Below, in pieces: positions 8,260 through 16,080 of a stretch of 64,000 nucleotides of DNA. The notes under the pieces were generated by a model. It ran no database searches. It worked only from the letters and a program-made list of their open reading frames with translations, and was not told the DNA's origin. Positions within the stretch are counted from its first letter, which is position 1. The number at the start of each line of letters is the position of its first letter. The position numbers and the translations under genes are program-made. The DNA is from Deltaproteobacteria bacterium (GTDB taxonomy: Bacteria > Desulfobacterota > Desulfomonilia > UBA1062), in contig JAHDOV010000006.1 in assembly GCA_018434685.1 (NCBI GenBank), positions 150,180 through 214,179 on the forward strand, written 5' to 3'.

Positions 8260-8907
8260 TTATATGCCGAACCGCCTCCCGATCCTGTTCCGGGCAAGCC
8301 GGAGCACCCAGGAGGCGAGGTGCCACTTCTGGTCGAGGAATGCCTCGGCCAGACCCAGGGTGGCCTGCCTGATCTCATCTTTATCCGTGTGGGTGAAGAC
8401 ATCCGAAACAAAGGTGCTCAACACCTTCGGGTTGTCGCGCAGGAGCGTGTTGATGGTGCGTGCAGCCGCGTTTATTGCCCCGGCCACGGCCCCGGGGCCG
8501 GAGGAGATGACCGCGTTTCTCACCTTGAGCCGCACCTCGGGTGATTTCTCCCACAGGGTTGACACGAGGCTCGCCCAGGCCCCCGAGCAGGTGCCGACTG
8601 CCTTGGTGTCGATGTCACCTGCCAGGCTCTCCATGAAGGACTTGAGGGTCTCGGGTGGATACGTGTCTTTGAGCTGGATTGCCAGTTCGGAACAGGCACT
8701 GGTGAGGGCGTTTATCACTATCGGCAGCGAGCTTGCAAGGCCCAGGAAAACTTCGGGATCTTCGGTGGCCAGGGTCTTTACCAGCTGACTCCCTGTCTCC
8801 GGCCTCATCGAGTTCAGGTTCATCCTGAGGATGTCCTTGTACACGGGCGTTTTCAGGAACTGTTTCAGGATACCGCCGCGGCTTCTTCTCGTCGTCTCGG
8901 AGAACAT
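8260..8907 (-). CDS. Unknown helical protein, member 2 of a three-gene family
   Basis: 215 residues, all-helical by composition, no known domain. Residues about 20-110 align with the next gene upstream: VYKDILRMNLNSMRPETGSQ, LPIVINALTSACSELAIQL and YPPETLKSFMESLAGDID in this protein correspond to FKEGLRLVLMNIDPQNSP, LPALANAVILALDELIIQV and FPPVLLADIVESLLNEID there. The C-terminal half (AGAINAAARTINTLL...) continues beyond the shared core. The ATG at 8907 has an ideal AAGGAGG 9 bases upstream and follows the stop of member 3 by one base. Function unknown; the adjacency and shared core suggest a hetero-oligomer with member 3. Confidence 0.75.
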   Translation of the reverse strand: MFSETTRRSRGGILKQFLKTPVYKDILRMNLNSMRPETGSQLVKTLATEDPEVFLGLASSLPIVINALTSACSELAIQLKDTYPPETLKSFMESLAGDIDTKAVGTCSGAWASLVSTLWEKSPEVRLKVRNAVISSGPGAVAGAINAAARTINTLLRDNPKVLSTFVSDVFTHTDKDEIRQATLGLAEAFLDQKWHLASWVLRLARNRIGRRFGI

Positions 8908-8908
8908 A

Positions 8909-9337
8909 TTATTTTTCCTCCTTGTGCTGTTGCTGTTGTTGGGCGGCTGTCCAGGCAGCCCTGAAGACAGGGGAGAGGAGCTCGCTGAGGTCTTTTGCAC
9001 CAGCCATGACCCGCGCGAGGCTCTCTGGGTCGATCTCGTTCAGCAGCGATTCCACAATGTCGGCCAGCAGTACGGGGGGAAATTTCTCCCTCACCTGAAT
9101 GATAAGCTCATCCAGAGCCAGGATAACGGCGTTGGCCAGTGCAGGAAGAGCACCCACAATGGCAAGCGGCACCTCGACATCCGTACCGAGGATCGTGCGT
9201 ACCAGCCTGGGGCTGTTCTGCGGGTCGATGTTCATGAGTACGAGACGCAGGCCTTCCTTGAAGGCGGGCTTGTCGAGGACTTCCTCGAGGATACGGTTAT
9301 TGGAATCGATGATTCCTCTGCCTGTCTGTTCAGCCAT
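8909..9337 (-). CDS. Unknown helical protein, member 3 of a three-gene family
   Basis: 142 residues, the smallest family member and probably the minimal domain. The N-terminus MAEQTGRGIIDSNNRIL leads into the shared core described for member 2. The C-terminus ends in a glutamine-rich tail (AAQQQQQHKEEK), suggesting an exposed flexible end. The ATG at 9337 was chosen because GAGGAG lies 7 bases upstream; the in-frame GTG at 9352 would place that site inside the gene. Its RBS lies within the last codons of the acyl-CoA dehydrogenase, so the genes are coupled. No function can be assigned. Confidence 0.72.
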   Translation of the reverse strand: MAEQTGRGIIDSNNRILEEVLDKPAFKEGLRLVLMNIDPQNSPRLVRTILGTDVEVPLAIVGALPALANAVILALDELIIQVREKFPPVLLADIVESLLNEIDPESLARVMAGAKDLSELLSPVFRAAWTAAQQQQQHKEEK

Positions 9338-9348
9338 GGCCTTTCTCC

Positions 9349-10623
9349 TCACAGGGTCTCGCAGTTGAAGAAATACCGGGCAGCCTCCATCTGACAGAGC
9401 TGCTTGCCGCCCATCCAGAGCTGGATGATCTTTATGTCGCGCCAGTGCTTCTCGATGTCCCAGTCCCGGTCCGCTCCGTAAGCGCCAAGTACATCCATGG
9501 CCTTGCCGAAGTTTTCTACTGCACGATCAGAGACAAAATCTTTGATGTTGCGGATCCTGCCCACAACGTCCTCCGAGACCAGAGGCTTGCCATAGGGTTT
9601 GTTGCGGCGGTCTCCTATCATGGCTGCTTCGTGCCCGAGGATGCGGCAGATGTCTATATCGCCTGCAATCCTGCCGATGATGCCGGCTATGGCATCATTC
9701 TCCTTGAGGGGACGGTTGTTGTAGGTTCTGGTGGATACAAACTCATAGAGCCGCTCGTAGAGGTTCATCATGGCGCCGGTGAGGAACGCGCAGCTTGCCA
9801 TCTGGCCGAAGGAGATAAGCTGATAAAAGGCCTTTGCGTCGTCTCCCGGGCCGTGGGCACGGTACCAGCTCGGCACGCGAACGTCCTCGAACCAGATATC
9901 GCCATTCTTGTCCGCTGCCATACCTGCCTTTTCATAGGCCCCGCCCTGGGTGACGCCGGGAAGGTCGGCAGGCACGAAGATAAAGGCAAAATCATCAGGA
10001 TCGTTCGATCCTGGCTTCGTGGTGCACGGCACGCCGAAGAGTTTTGCTACCCCGCCTGAATTTGTCGGCCAGAGCTTGTGGCCGTTGATCACCCACTCGT
10101 CACCATCGAGCCGTGCAGTGGTGCGGATGGTCTTTCCGCCTAAAAGCCCGAGGTTTTCAATGTCTGAGCCGCCCTGGGGCTCTGTCATGGCATTGGCGGC
10201 AAAGACAGCCTTCTTGGTGTTGCAGAACATGGGGGCAAACTCCTTGATGAGCCTCTCATTCACAAAGGGGTCGATCATGATTACGAGCAGGGGCCAGAAG
10301 GTTACACACAGGGCTACTGCCATGCCTGTATCCGCTCTGCCAAGCTCTTCACTGAGCATGTAGCCCATGCGGAATATATAATCGGACTGCGCCAGACCCC
10401 ACCCGCCGTACTCCTGGGGGAAGAGGGATTTCTGGAGACCGAGCTCGCCCATGAGCTTGTCAAAGGCGGGTTCGATCAGATGGTGGTCCTTCCAGTCTTC
10501 GTCGTATTGACGGCGAAAAGGCATGACAGTCTCTTCCAGGTGCTTTCTGATCACGTTTCTGAAATGACGGTCGAATGGAGATATGTACTCCTCGGGCCGA
10601 GAAAAATCATTGAAATGTTTCAT
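9349..10623 (-). CDS. Acyl-CoA dehydrogenase-like flavoprotein B
   Basis: A 424-residue acyl-CoA dehydrogenase. Recognisable features: FPQEYGGWG (about 68-76), the FAD/substrate signature AANAMTEPQGGSDIE (142-156), the GEWVINGHKLWPTN type strand, and the closing FGKAMDVLGAYGADRDWDIEKHWRDIK region. At the position where medium-chain enzymes have the catalytic base in a Y-E-G-T motif, this protein has LWMGGKQ, so that glutamate is absent; some family members (isovaleryl- and long-chain enzymes) use a glutamate elsewhere, so inactivity is not implied. The ATG at 10623 follows an AGAGGATGAT stretch and the gene starts 15 bases after dehydrogenase A. FAD-dependent alpha,beta-desaturation of a CoA thioester with ETF as acceptor is the family reaction. 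Confidence 0.92.
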   Translation of the reverse strand: MKHFNDFSRPEEYISPFDRHFRNVIRKHLEETVMPFRRQYDEDWKDHHLIEPAFDKLMGELGLQKSLFPQEYGGWGLAQSDYIFRMGYMLSEELGRADTGMAVALCVTFWPLLVIMIDPFVNERLIKEFAPMFCNTKKAVFAANAMTEPQGGSDIENLGLLGGKTIRTTARLDGDEWVINGHKLWPTNSGGVAKLFGVPCTTKPGSNDPDDFAFIFVPADLPGVTQGGAYEKAGMAADKNGDIWFEDVRVPSWYRAHGPGDDAKAFYQLISFGQMASCAFLTGAMMNLYERLYEFVSTRTYNNRPLKENDAIAGIIGRIAGDIDICRILGHEAAMIGDRRNKPYGKPLVSEDVVGRIRNIKDFVSDRAVENFGKAMDVLGAYGADRDWDIEKHWRDIKIIQLWMGGKQLCQMEAARYFFNCETL

Positions 10624-10638
10624 GATATCATCCTCTTC

Positions 10639-11877
10639 TCATATCTCAGTGCAGTTGTAGAAGAAACGGGCCGTGTCCATCTTCACCGGCGCCTCGGCGC
10701 CAACGCCGCACAGGAGAGACTGGATGGTCTTGATGTCCCGCCAGTGCTTTTCTGCGTGCCATTCCTTGGCATAGCCGGCTGAACCCATGAGCTCCAGGCC
10801 GCGATTGATCGCCCTCATGACTGCCTGTTGGACCCGGCTTCCGATCATTTCCGAGAACGTGAAGGCCCTCCTGCCATTACTATCCCAGTGATCGGGCCTC
10901 GACAGGAGGTGTGCGAGGTCGAACAGGAGGATCTTTGCCAGTGCTGTTTCCTCTGCCACATCTGCCAGGACCGATGCACACAGCGGGTTTTCCTTGAGCG
11001 TGATGCCGCCTTTGATCACACGGGTCTCGCTCCAGTCGGCCAGGATCTCGAAGAAGTTTGCACCGGCACCGATGCTCACTGCGCCGAGCAGCAGGTTGAG
11101 CCAGGTATAGAGTTCCTCCACCACGCCGTCGCGGTCGATCACGTTCTCCTTCGGGATGGCAACAGCATCGAAGGTTATTTCAGCGTTCTCGCAGGCATTC
11201 AGTCCGGTGGTTTTGATCGAAGGCCCCCTCCTTATACCCTGGGCATCGCCAGGGACCATGGCGAGACACGGCGTGCCCTTCTTCCCTGCGCATACCACAC
11301 AGAACAGGTCTGCCATGCTGCCGCCGGACAGCGGCCTCAGATCCGTGCCGGAGATGGTGTATCCCCCCTTTGTGGCCTTGGCCTCTGCACCGATTGAACG
11401 GCCGAGAAACAGGGGCGTTTCCTGCCCGGCCCTGCCGGGACCCGGCAGGATCAGGACGGGATTCTTTATTTCATCGGATACATACAGGGGCGAGAGCGTA
11501 CCACAGAGTTTCTTGTTCAGGTTGTGTGTCATGGCGATCGTTGCAAAGAGTGCATACTTCATTGCGAGCAAAACGCCGATAGCAGCATCAGCCCTGCCGA
11601 TCTCGGACAGGACACCGGTGATGCCCGGTGCATTGGTGTGGGTGTCCCATCCGAATCCGCCGTATTCTTCCGGCAGAGTGAGCCACTGCAGGCCGATTGT
11701 CAGGTGGAGCTTTTTTCTTGCCTCGACAAAGAGGGTTGAATAGTTCTCCCGGTATTCCATCCTCTTCGAAAGGATCTCTTTTTCGGCCCACTGCCGCACG
11801 AGCACGACCACACTCTTGGTTTCTTCATCAACCAACTGCCGTGGAAGAATGAAGAGTTCCTCCAGGTTCTTACCCAT
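10639..11877 (-). CDS. Acyl-CoA dehydrogenase-like flavoprotein A, first gene of the operon
   Basis: A 412-residue acyl-CoA dehydrogenase-family protein, more divergent than its neighbour. LPEEYGGFGWDT (about 69-80) and the C-terminal RGLELMGSAGYAKEWHAEKHWRDIKTIQ identify the family. The canonical EPxxGSD flavin/substrate motif is replaced by PGPGRAGQETPLF, and the Y-E-G-T catalytic glutamate by SLLCGVG, so both active-site signatures are altered. It may therefore be a structural partner of dehydrogenase B, as in heteromeric acyl-CoA dehydrogenases (inference). The start MGKNLEEL at 11877 lies behind GGGAGGAG; a TTG four codons earlier is less likely. The promoter and palindrome at 12071-12124 lie about 200 bases upstream. 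Confidence 0.88.
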   Translation of the reverse strand: MGKNLEELFILPRQLVDEETKSVVVLVRQWAEKEILSKRMEYRENYSTLFVEARKKLHLTIGLQWLTLPEEYGGFGWDTHTNAPGITGVLSEIGRADAAIGVLLAMKYALFATIAMTHNLNKKLCGTLSPLYVSDEIKNPVLILPGPGRAGQETPLFLGRSIGAEAKATKGGYTISGTDLRPLSGGSMADLFCVVCAGKKGTPCLAMVPGDAQGIRRGPSIKTTGLNACENAEITFDAVAIPKENVIDRDGVVEELYTWLNLLLGAVSIGAGANFFEILADWSETRVIKGGITLKENPLCASVLADVAEETALAKILLFDLAHLLSRPDHWDSNGRRAFTFSEMIGSRVQQAVMRAINRGLELMGSAGYAKEWHAEKHWRDIKTIQSLLCGVGAEAPVKMDTARFFYNCTEI

Positions 11878-12070
11878 AGCTCCTCCCAATAGTCAGGCAC
11901 ACAACCCAGGTAGCGGGTCCGCCCTTAGTTCATGTCCGCAGCTCAGATACTTTCTGCAAAGGGAAGGAGAGGATGATACTGTCTTCAGTGATGATACCGG
12001 TCATCAGCTGTCGTGTCGAACAAGGCACTCCCCCCATAACCCCCCGCAAGGTAAATAACATCAATTATCA

Positions 12071-12086
12071 TAATGAAAGTTCATTA
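12071..12086. promoter_or_regulatory. 16-bp palindrome, candidate TetR operator
   Basis: TAATGAAAGTTCATTA is a perfect 7-bp inverted repeat around a 2-bp centre. It lies immediately downstream of the predicted -10 box of the operon promoter, roughly at +4 to +19, a position where a bound repressor would block transcription. TetR genes lie directly upstream and within the operon. A related half-site (ATTCAT) follows at 12089-12094. Confidence 0.6.
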
Positions 12087-12096
12087 CCATTCATAA

Positions 12097-12124
12097 AATA
12101 TAATTACTGTCTGTCGGTTGTCAA
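12097..12124 (-). promoter_or_regulatory. Sigma70-type promoter of the long minus-strand operon
   Basis: On the minus strand a consensus -35 TTGACA (12124-12119) and a -10 TATATT (12102-12097) are separated by 16 bases. The surrounding 12050-12120 is strikingly AT-rich compared with the coding DNA. This is the only convincing promoter ahead of the dehydrogenase genes and probably drives the genes down to the left edge. Confidence 0.65.
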
Positions 12125-12193
12125 GATGAAATTGTAAAAATATGAACAGTCATACGCATCGGGAACAGCGCTGCCTGAGCGGAAGAGGGACTT

Positions 12194-12856
12194 CTACTCG
12201 GCGGATTGTGCCTCAACGGCTTCAAGGGCCTTCCTGCCTTCCTCGGTGAGGTAGGCCTCGAACATGGCAAGGATCATCTTTATCAGGTTGGCAATGATCT
12301 CTTCACGCGGGTACTTCTTCTCCATCAGGTACATGTGGATGAGCTGGAGAGACATGCCGATGGCAGCAGTGCCGAACAGCATGGGGTCGATCCCCTCGAT
12401 GACCCCGTCGTTGATCCAGCGCTCGAGGTCCTCGCCGGCATCCTGGGCAAAGCCCTGGAAATACCTCCACACGCTCACGTCCATGTCCATGTCCACCCCG
12501 AAGCTCCCCCTCAGGATCATGAGGAGCTGCTGGGGATTGTCGTCCACGTAGTCGAAGACGGCGTTGAACGTGTCCATGAGGGTCCTGGTCCTGGCCTCGT
12601 GGCTCCAGATATCGATAGGCTCGCGCATGAGTTTGACGGTTACCCGGAGACTCTCGAGGCTGTCCAGGGTGATCTGCTCAAAGAGGTCTCTCTTGTCCTT
12701 GAAGTGATTATAGAACGTGCCGGCAGACATGCCGACAGACTTGACGATGTCCATGACCTGCGTGTTGTGATAGCCAAACTTGCTGAAGAGTTCACAGGCA
12801 GCAGTGACGATCTTTGTGCGAGTCTCTTCTTTTCTCTTTTCCGACCCCTTGGACAT
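12194..12856 (-). CDS. TetR-family transcriptional regulator, upstream of the operon
   Basis: 220 residues. The N-terminal helix-turn-helix contains AACELFSKFGYHNTQV followed by MDIVKSVGMSAGTFYNHFKD, differing from the operon-internal TetR (7511-8158) at very few positions of this region, while the ligand domain is more divergent yet clearly homologous (SFGVDMDMDVSVWRYF against SFGVDEELDGNVWRYY). The ATG at 12856 follows AAGGGAACG. It is transcribed toward the operon and 70 bases separate its stop from the predicted -35 box. Probable local repressor responding to an acyl-CoA or aromatic intermediate (inference from family and context). Confidence 0.92.
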   Translation of the reverse strand: MSKGSEKRKEETRTKIVTAACELFSKFGYHNTQVMDIVKSVGMSAGTFYNHFKDKRDLFEQITLDSLESLRVTVKLMREPIDIWSHEARTRTLMDTFNAVFDYVDDNPQQLLMILRGSFGVDMDMDVSVWRYFQGFAQDAGEDLERWINDGVIEGIDPMLFGTAAIGMSLQLIHMYLMEKKYPREEIIANLIKMILAMFEAYLTEEGRKALEAVEAQSAE

Positions 12857-13282
12857 TCAGCGTTCCCTTGTTTTACTGCCAGGATATGTTCCTTATTTAT
12901 TATGTCGCACAAGCCCATATGTCAAGAAAATACTGGCTTTCTGAGGTGTTGCAGCCGTGTGTGGGCGCATTTTCCGATGTGTCGGGCAATGATTGCGGCC
13001 ATGCGGGAGTATACGTATTAAAGAAAGACCTTGTCATGAAGGGACCATATAGAGAGACGTATCTGTGTTTCCAGGAGAGAATGCCGCTTTGGATTTATGA
13101 AAGTCCCGCTTCATCCTGGATGGTTCTCTTTGGGGGCTGACCAGGGTACCAGACAGGATGGGGCCTCGGTTTTCGTTGCGTGGAAAGATTTTAACCTATG
13201 GACTGTACAGTGAATTTGTGTTACTCGTTTTTTGAACACACCGGATTTAAAACGCTACTTATCACATAAGGGGAGGAAATCT
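12857..13282. other. Intergenic region between TetR and the ABC transporter
   Basis: 426 bases containing divergent upstream regions. I see AT-rich patches that could hold promoters for both neighbours, for example near 13190-13230 (TGTACAGTGAATTTGTG), but no consensus pair, no RNA gene and no credible reading frame. Confidence 0.4.
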
Positions 13283-14044
13283 ATGAGGAAAGTGTTTCTG
13301 GTAACGTTGTTTCTGTTGATCGGTCTGACCTTGACCGGAATCGTGCCGTCACAGGTCCTTGCCGCTGATGACATGAAGACCATAGTCGTGGCAACGGATG
13401 CCACCTGGCCGCCCATGGAAATGGTCGACAAAGACAAGAACATCATCGGCTATGATATTGACTTCATGAATGCAGTGGCAAAAGAGGCAGGGTTCAAGGT
13501 TGAGTTCAAGAACACCGCCTGGGACGGAATTTTCGGCGGTCTGGATCTCGGCAAGTACGATGCAGTGATCTCTTCGGTCACCATCACCGAAGAGCGGATG
13601 AAGACCTTTGATTTTTCCTTGCCATACATCAATGCCGGCCAGGTTCTCACCGTACCGAAGGACCTGGAAGGGGTAAAATCTCTGGCAGACATGAAGGGTA
13701 AGAAGGTCGGCGCCCAGATCGGCACCACGGGTGCCATGGAAGTGAAAAAGGTCGAAGGCGTGGAGCCCAAGAACTATGACGAGATCGGCCTTGCATTCGA
13801 GGATATGGCTTCCGGCAGAATCCAGGGCGTTGTCTGTGATACCCCGGTTGCTGCAGACTATGCGCTTCAGCGTGCAGAGTACAAGGCAAAGTTCCAGATC
13901 GTGGGCGATCCTTTCACCGAAGAGAGTTATGGCGTCGTGGTGAAGAAGGGCAACGCCGAACTGGTGGAGCTCATCAACAAGGGAATCAAGGCTGTACAGG
14001 CAAAAGGAATCGATAAAGAGCTCGAAAACAAGTGGCTGAGATAA
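13283..14044 (+). CDS. Polar amino-acid ABC transporter, periplasmic binding protein
   Basis: 253 residues, family 3 solute-binding protein. A cleavable signal peptide spans about residues 1-27 (MRKVFLVTLFLLIGLTLTG ... VLA). The mature part has the amino-acid binding signatures TWPPMEMVDKDKNIIGYDID and SSVTITEERMKTFDFSLPY, and the second-lobe KVGAQIGTTG. ATG at 13283 follows GGGGAGGAA at 7 bases; a longer frame lacks an RBS. It is the first gene of a three-gene cassette with permease and ATPase, overlapping the permease start by 13 bases. Likely ligand glutamine, another polar amino acid or a basic one; the exact substrate cannot be told. Confidence 0.95.
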   Translation: MRKVFLVTLFLLIGLTLTGIVPSQVLAADDMKTIVVATDATWPPMEMVDKDKNIIGYDIDFMNAVAKEAGFKVEFKNTAWDGIFGGLDLGKYDAVISSVTITEERMKTFDFSLPYINAGQVLTVPKDLEGVKSLADMKGKKVGAQIGTTGAMEVKKVEGVEPKNYDEIGLAFEDMASGRIQGVVCDTPVAADYALQRAEYKAKFQIVGDPFTEESYGVVVKKGNAELVELINKGIKAVQAKGIDKELENKWLR

Positions 14045-14841
14045 CAAAGACACCAAAAGATAAAGAAAAGAAGAAAGTATCTATCGAGGTCGGGGATGGC
14101 GCTGCCATCCCCTCAAAAGAGGACAGAGGCCTCTTTACTGCCTGGAGGGTGGCCTTCTTCGGCGCCATCGGCATCGTGATATACCTCGCCGTCTTCAAGC
14201 CGGACCCCTACCTGGATATCATGAAGTTCGTGCCGGACGGGATACTGGTCACCTTTGAAGTAACCGTTCTGTCCATACTGCTGGCCCTGGTGATAGGATT
14301 GTTCACCGGCCTTGGCCGGATCTCGAAAAACCCCATCATCAACGGCATTGCCTCACTCTATGTCGAGGTGATCAGGGGGATACCCCTTCTGGTTCAGCTG
14401 TTTTACATCTACTTCGCCCTGGGCCGTATTATCCAGATGCCGCCCCTGCCGAGCGCGATCATGGCCATGGGTATCTGCTACGGTGCATACATGGGTGAGA
14501 TATTCAGGGCGGGAATCCAGTCCATCCCCAAGGGACAGGCAGAGGCTGCCCGCTCTCTGGGTATGTCGTCAGGCCAGTCCATGTACCACGTCATCCTGCC
14601 CCAGGCATTCAAGACCATTCTGCCGCCGGTGGGGAACGAGTTTGTTGCACTGCTCAAGGATTCTTCCCTGGTCTCGATCCTTGCGGTTGCCGATCTGCTG
14701 CGCAGGGGAAGAGAGTTTGCCGCCGAGAGCTTCACCTATTTTGAAACCTACACGGTTGTGGCCCTGGTCTACCTCATCATCACCCTGTTCCTGTCAAAGC
14801 TCATAAGCATCATGGAGGAGAAGATCGGTGCAGAATCATAA
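14032..14841 (+). CDS. Polar amino-acid ABC transporter permease
   Basis: 269 residues of the HisM/GlnP type. After a charged 45-residue N-terminal extension come about five to six hydrophobic segments. The EAA loop that docks the ATPase is visible as [20 protein letters not shown] (about 168-187) with [14 protein letters not shown] earlier. The start is GTG at 14032, overlapping the end of the binding-protein gene; no other start occurs before residue 63, within the first conserved membrane region. The long lysine-rich N-terminus (KDKEKKKVS) is unusual for GlnP and may be cytoplasmic. Confidence 0.93.
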   Translation: MAEITKTPKDKEKKKVSIEVGDGAAIPSKEDRGLFTAWRVAFFGAIGIVIYLAVFKPDPYLDIMKFVPDGILVTFEVTVLSILLALVIGLFTGLGRISKNPIINGIASLYVEVIRGIPLLVQLFYIYFALGRIIQMPPLPSAIMAMGICYGAYMGEIFRAGIQSIPKGQAEAARSLGMSSGQSMYHVILPQAFKTILPPVGNEFVALLKDSSLVSILAVADLLRRGREFAAESFTYFETYTVVALVYLIITLFLSKLISIMEEKIGAES

Positions 14842-15574
14842 CCGCCGTAAAATGGTTGAGATACAAGGGGTGGTGAAGTTTTTCGGCACCCTAAAGGCCC
14901 TGGATAACGTTTCCCTCGATGTCTATGACGGTGAAAAGGTGGTCATTATCGGCCCCTCGGGCTCAGGCAAGAGCACGCTTCTGCGCTCCATCAACAAGCT
15001 CGAGGAGGTCAATGCCGGCAGCATCGTGGTAGACGGTTTCGAGATCCACGACCCCAAGGTCAACATCAACAAGGTGCGCGAAGAGGTGGGCATGGTCTTT
15101 CAGCAGTTCAACGTATTCCCGCACAAGACCGTGCTCCAGAATCTAACGCTGGCCCAGGTTGTCGTGAGAAAGCGTTCCAAGGAAGAATCGGAAAAGATCG
15201 CACAGGGACTCCTGAAAAAGGTGGGCATCCTGGAAAAGGCACATGAATATCCCACCAAGCTCTCCGGCGGTCAACAGCAGCGGGTGGCAATTGCCAGGGC
15301 ACTTGCCATGCAGCCCAAGCTCATGCTCTTTGACGAGCCGACCTCTGCGCTCGATCCGGAGATGATCGGCGAGGTGCTCGACGTTATGGTGAACCTCGCC
15401 AAAGAGGGCATGACCATGATCGTTGTCACCCACGAGATGGGCTTTGCCCGCGAGGTGGCAGACCGTGTCATCTTCATGGACGAAGGACGGATCCTGGAAG
15501 AGGGCTCACCCGAGCATTTCTTCAAAAACCCCACCCACGAACGCACCCAGCAGTTCATGAGACAGATTCTTTAA
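14828..15574 (+). CDS. glnQ: Polar amino-acid ABC transporter ATP-binding protein (GlnQ-like)
   Basis: 248 residues. Walker [10 protein letters not shown] (about 41-49), Q-loop [14 protein letters not shown], signature [16 protein letters not shown], Walker [15 protein letters not shown], and the H-loop VVTHEMGFA place it firmly in the polar amino-acid importer subfamily. The GTG at 14828 follows GGAGGAG with 7 bases and overlaps the permease by 14 bases; an ATG at 14852 is a weaker alternative. It powers import by the two preceding gene products. Confidence 0.95.
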   Translation: MQNHNRRKMVEIQGVVKFFGTLKALDNVSLDVYDGEKVVIIGPSGSGKSTLLRSINKLEEVNAGSIVVDGFEIHDPKVNINKVREEVGMVFQQFNVFPHKTVLQNLTLAQVVVRKRSKEESEKIAQGLLKKVGILEKAHEYPTKLSGGQQQRVAIARALAMQPKLMLFDEPTSALDPEMIGEVLDVMVNLAKEGMTMIVVTHEMGFAREVADRVIFMDEGRILEEGSPEHFFKNPTHERTQQFMRQIL

Positions 15575-15582
15575 AGGCTCAA

Positions 15583-15600
15583 CTGGGTTCGAGAACCCAG
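15583..15600. terminator. Short perfect hairpin after the ABC operon
   Basis: CTGGGTT-CGAG-AACCCAG is a 7-bp stem with a 4-base loop nine bases after the ATPase stop codon. No T-tract follows, so it is either a weak terminator or an mRNA 3' end stabiliser. Confidence 0.4.
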
Positions 15601-15715
15601 GCAGGACGAGCACGTGGGTTCGGGATTTAAGGCAGAAGGAAGTTCGAGCAGGTTAGCCCCGGATCCCAGGCAGAAAGTTTCTTTTTGACAAGACTGCTCG
15701 AGATGTAAGCCGGTT

Positions 15716-15831
15716 CAGGGTATAAGGTACAAGGTTTATGGTTTTTCCTTCCTTATACCCTATACCTCGGACCATATACCTGATATCAAGTAGTTAAGAC
15801 CTTATACCTTGCACCTTGTACCTTATACCTG
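15716..15831. repeat. TATACCTT-rich repeat region with a long inverted repeat
   Basis: 15716-15735 reads as the inverse of 15813-15831 (core TATAAGGTACAAGGT / ACCTTGTACCTTATA), with one base of indel. Between them are further degenerate units such as CCTTATACC, CTATACC and ACCATATACC. The rest of 15575-15888 is non-coding. The repeat could fold into a large cruciform. Low-complexity AAGGTATAAGG-type intergenic repeats are known in several deltaproteobacterial genomes; the exact class is not recognised here. Confidence 0.6.
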
Positions 15832-15888
15832 TTTTTTAATCATAATCCATTGACAATACGCTGTATCTGTGGCTAATAAATCACCTGT

Positions 15889-15960
15889 GCCAGCGTAGCT
15901 CAGTGGTAGAGCAGCTGATTCGTAATCAGCAGGTCAAGGGTTCAACCCCCTTCGCTGGCT
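15889..15960 (+). tRNA. tRNA-Thr (anticodon CGT)
   Basis: A 72-base cloverleaf: acceptor GCCAGCG / CGCTGGC, D-stem GCTC / GAGC with AGTGGTA loop, anticodon stem GCTGA / TCAGC around loop TTCGTAA (anticodon CGT at 15921-15923), variable loop AGGTC, T-stem AAGGG / CCCTT with loop TTCAACC, discriminator T. CCA is not encoded. It reads ACG threonine codons. Confidence 0.97.
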
Positions 15961-16080
15961 CTTTTCCTGTTCTTCGATTGCCCGGGAATATTCATGAGGG
16001 ACGACGGGAGAAGAGCAGAGAGACAACCCCTTCCCCTCGTAAACACCTCTGGGGTACAAAACATCTGATTGGAGAAAGAT

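Noticed and set aside
13021..13140. Short plus-strand frame between TetR and the ABC transporter
   Set aside because: No RBS, no family and located in a promoter-like region.
15716..15831. Possible CRISPR array in the TATACC repeat block
   Set aside because: Units are degenerate, occur in both orientations and have no constant spacers; no cas gene in the window.
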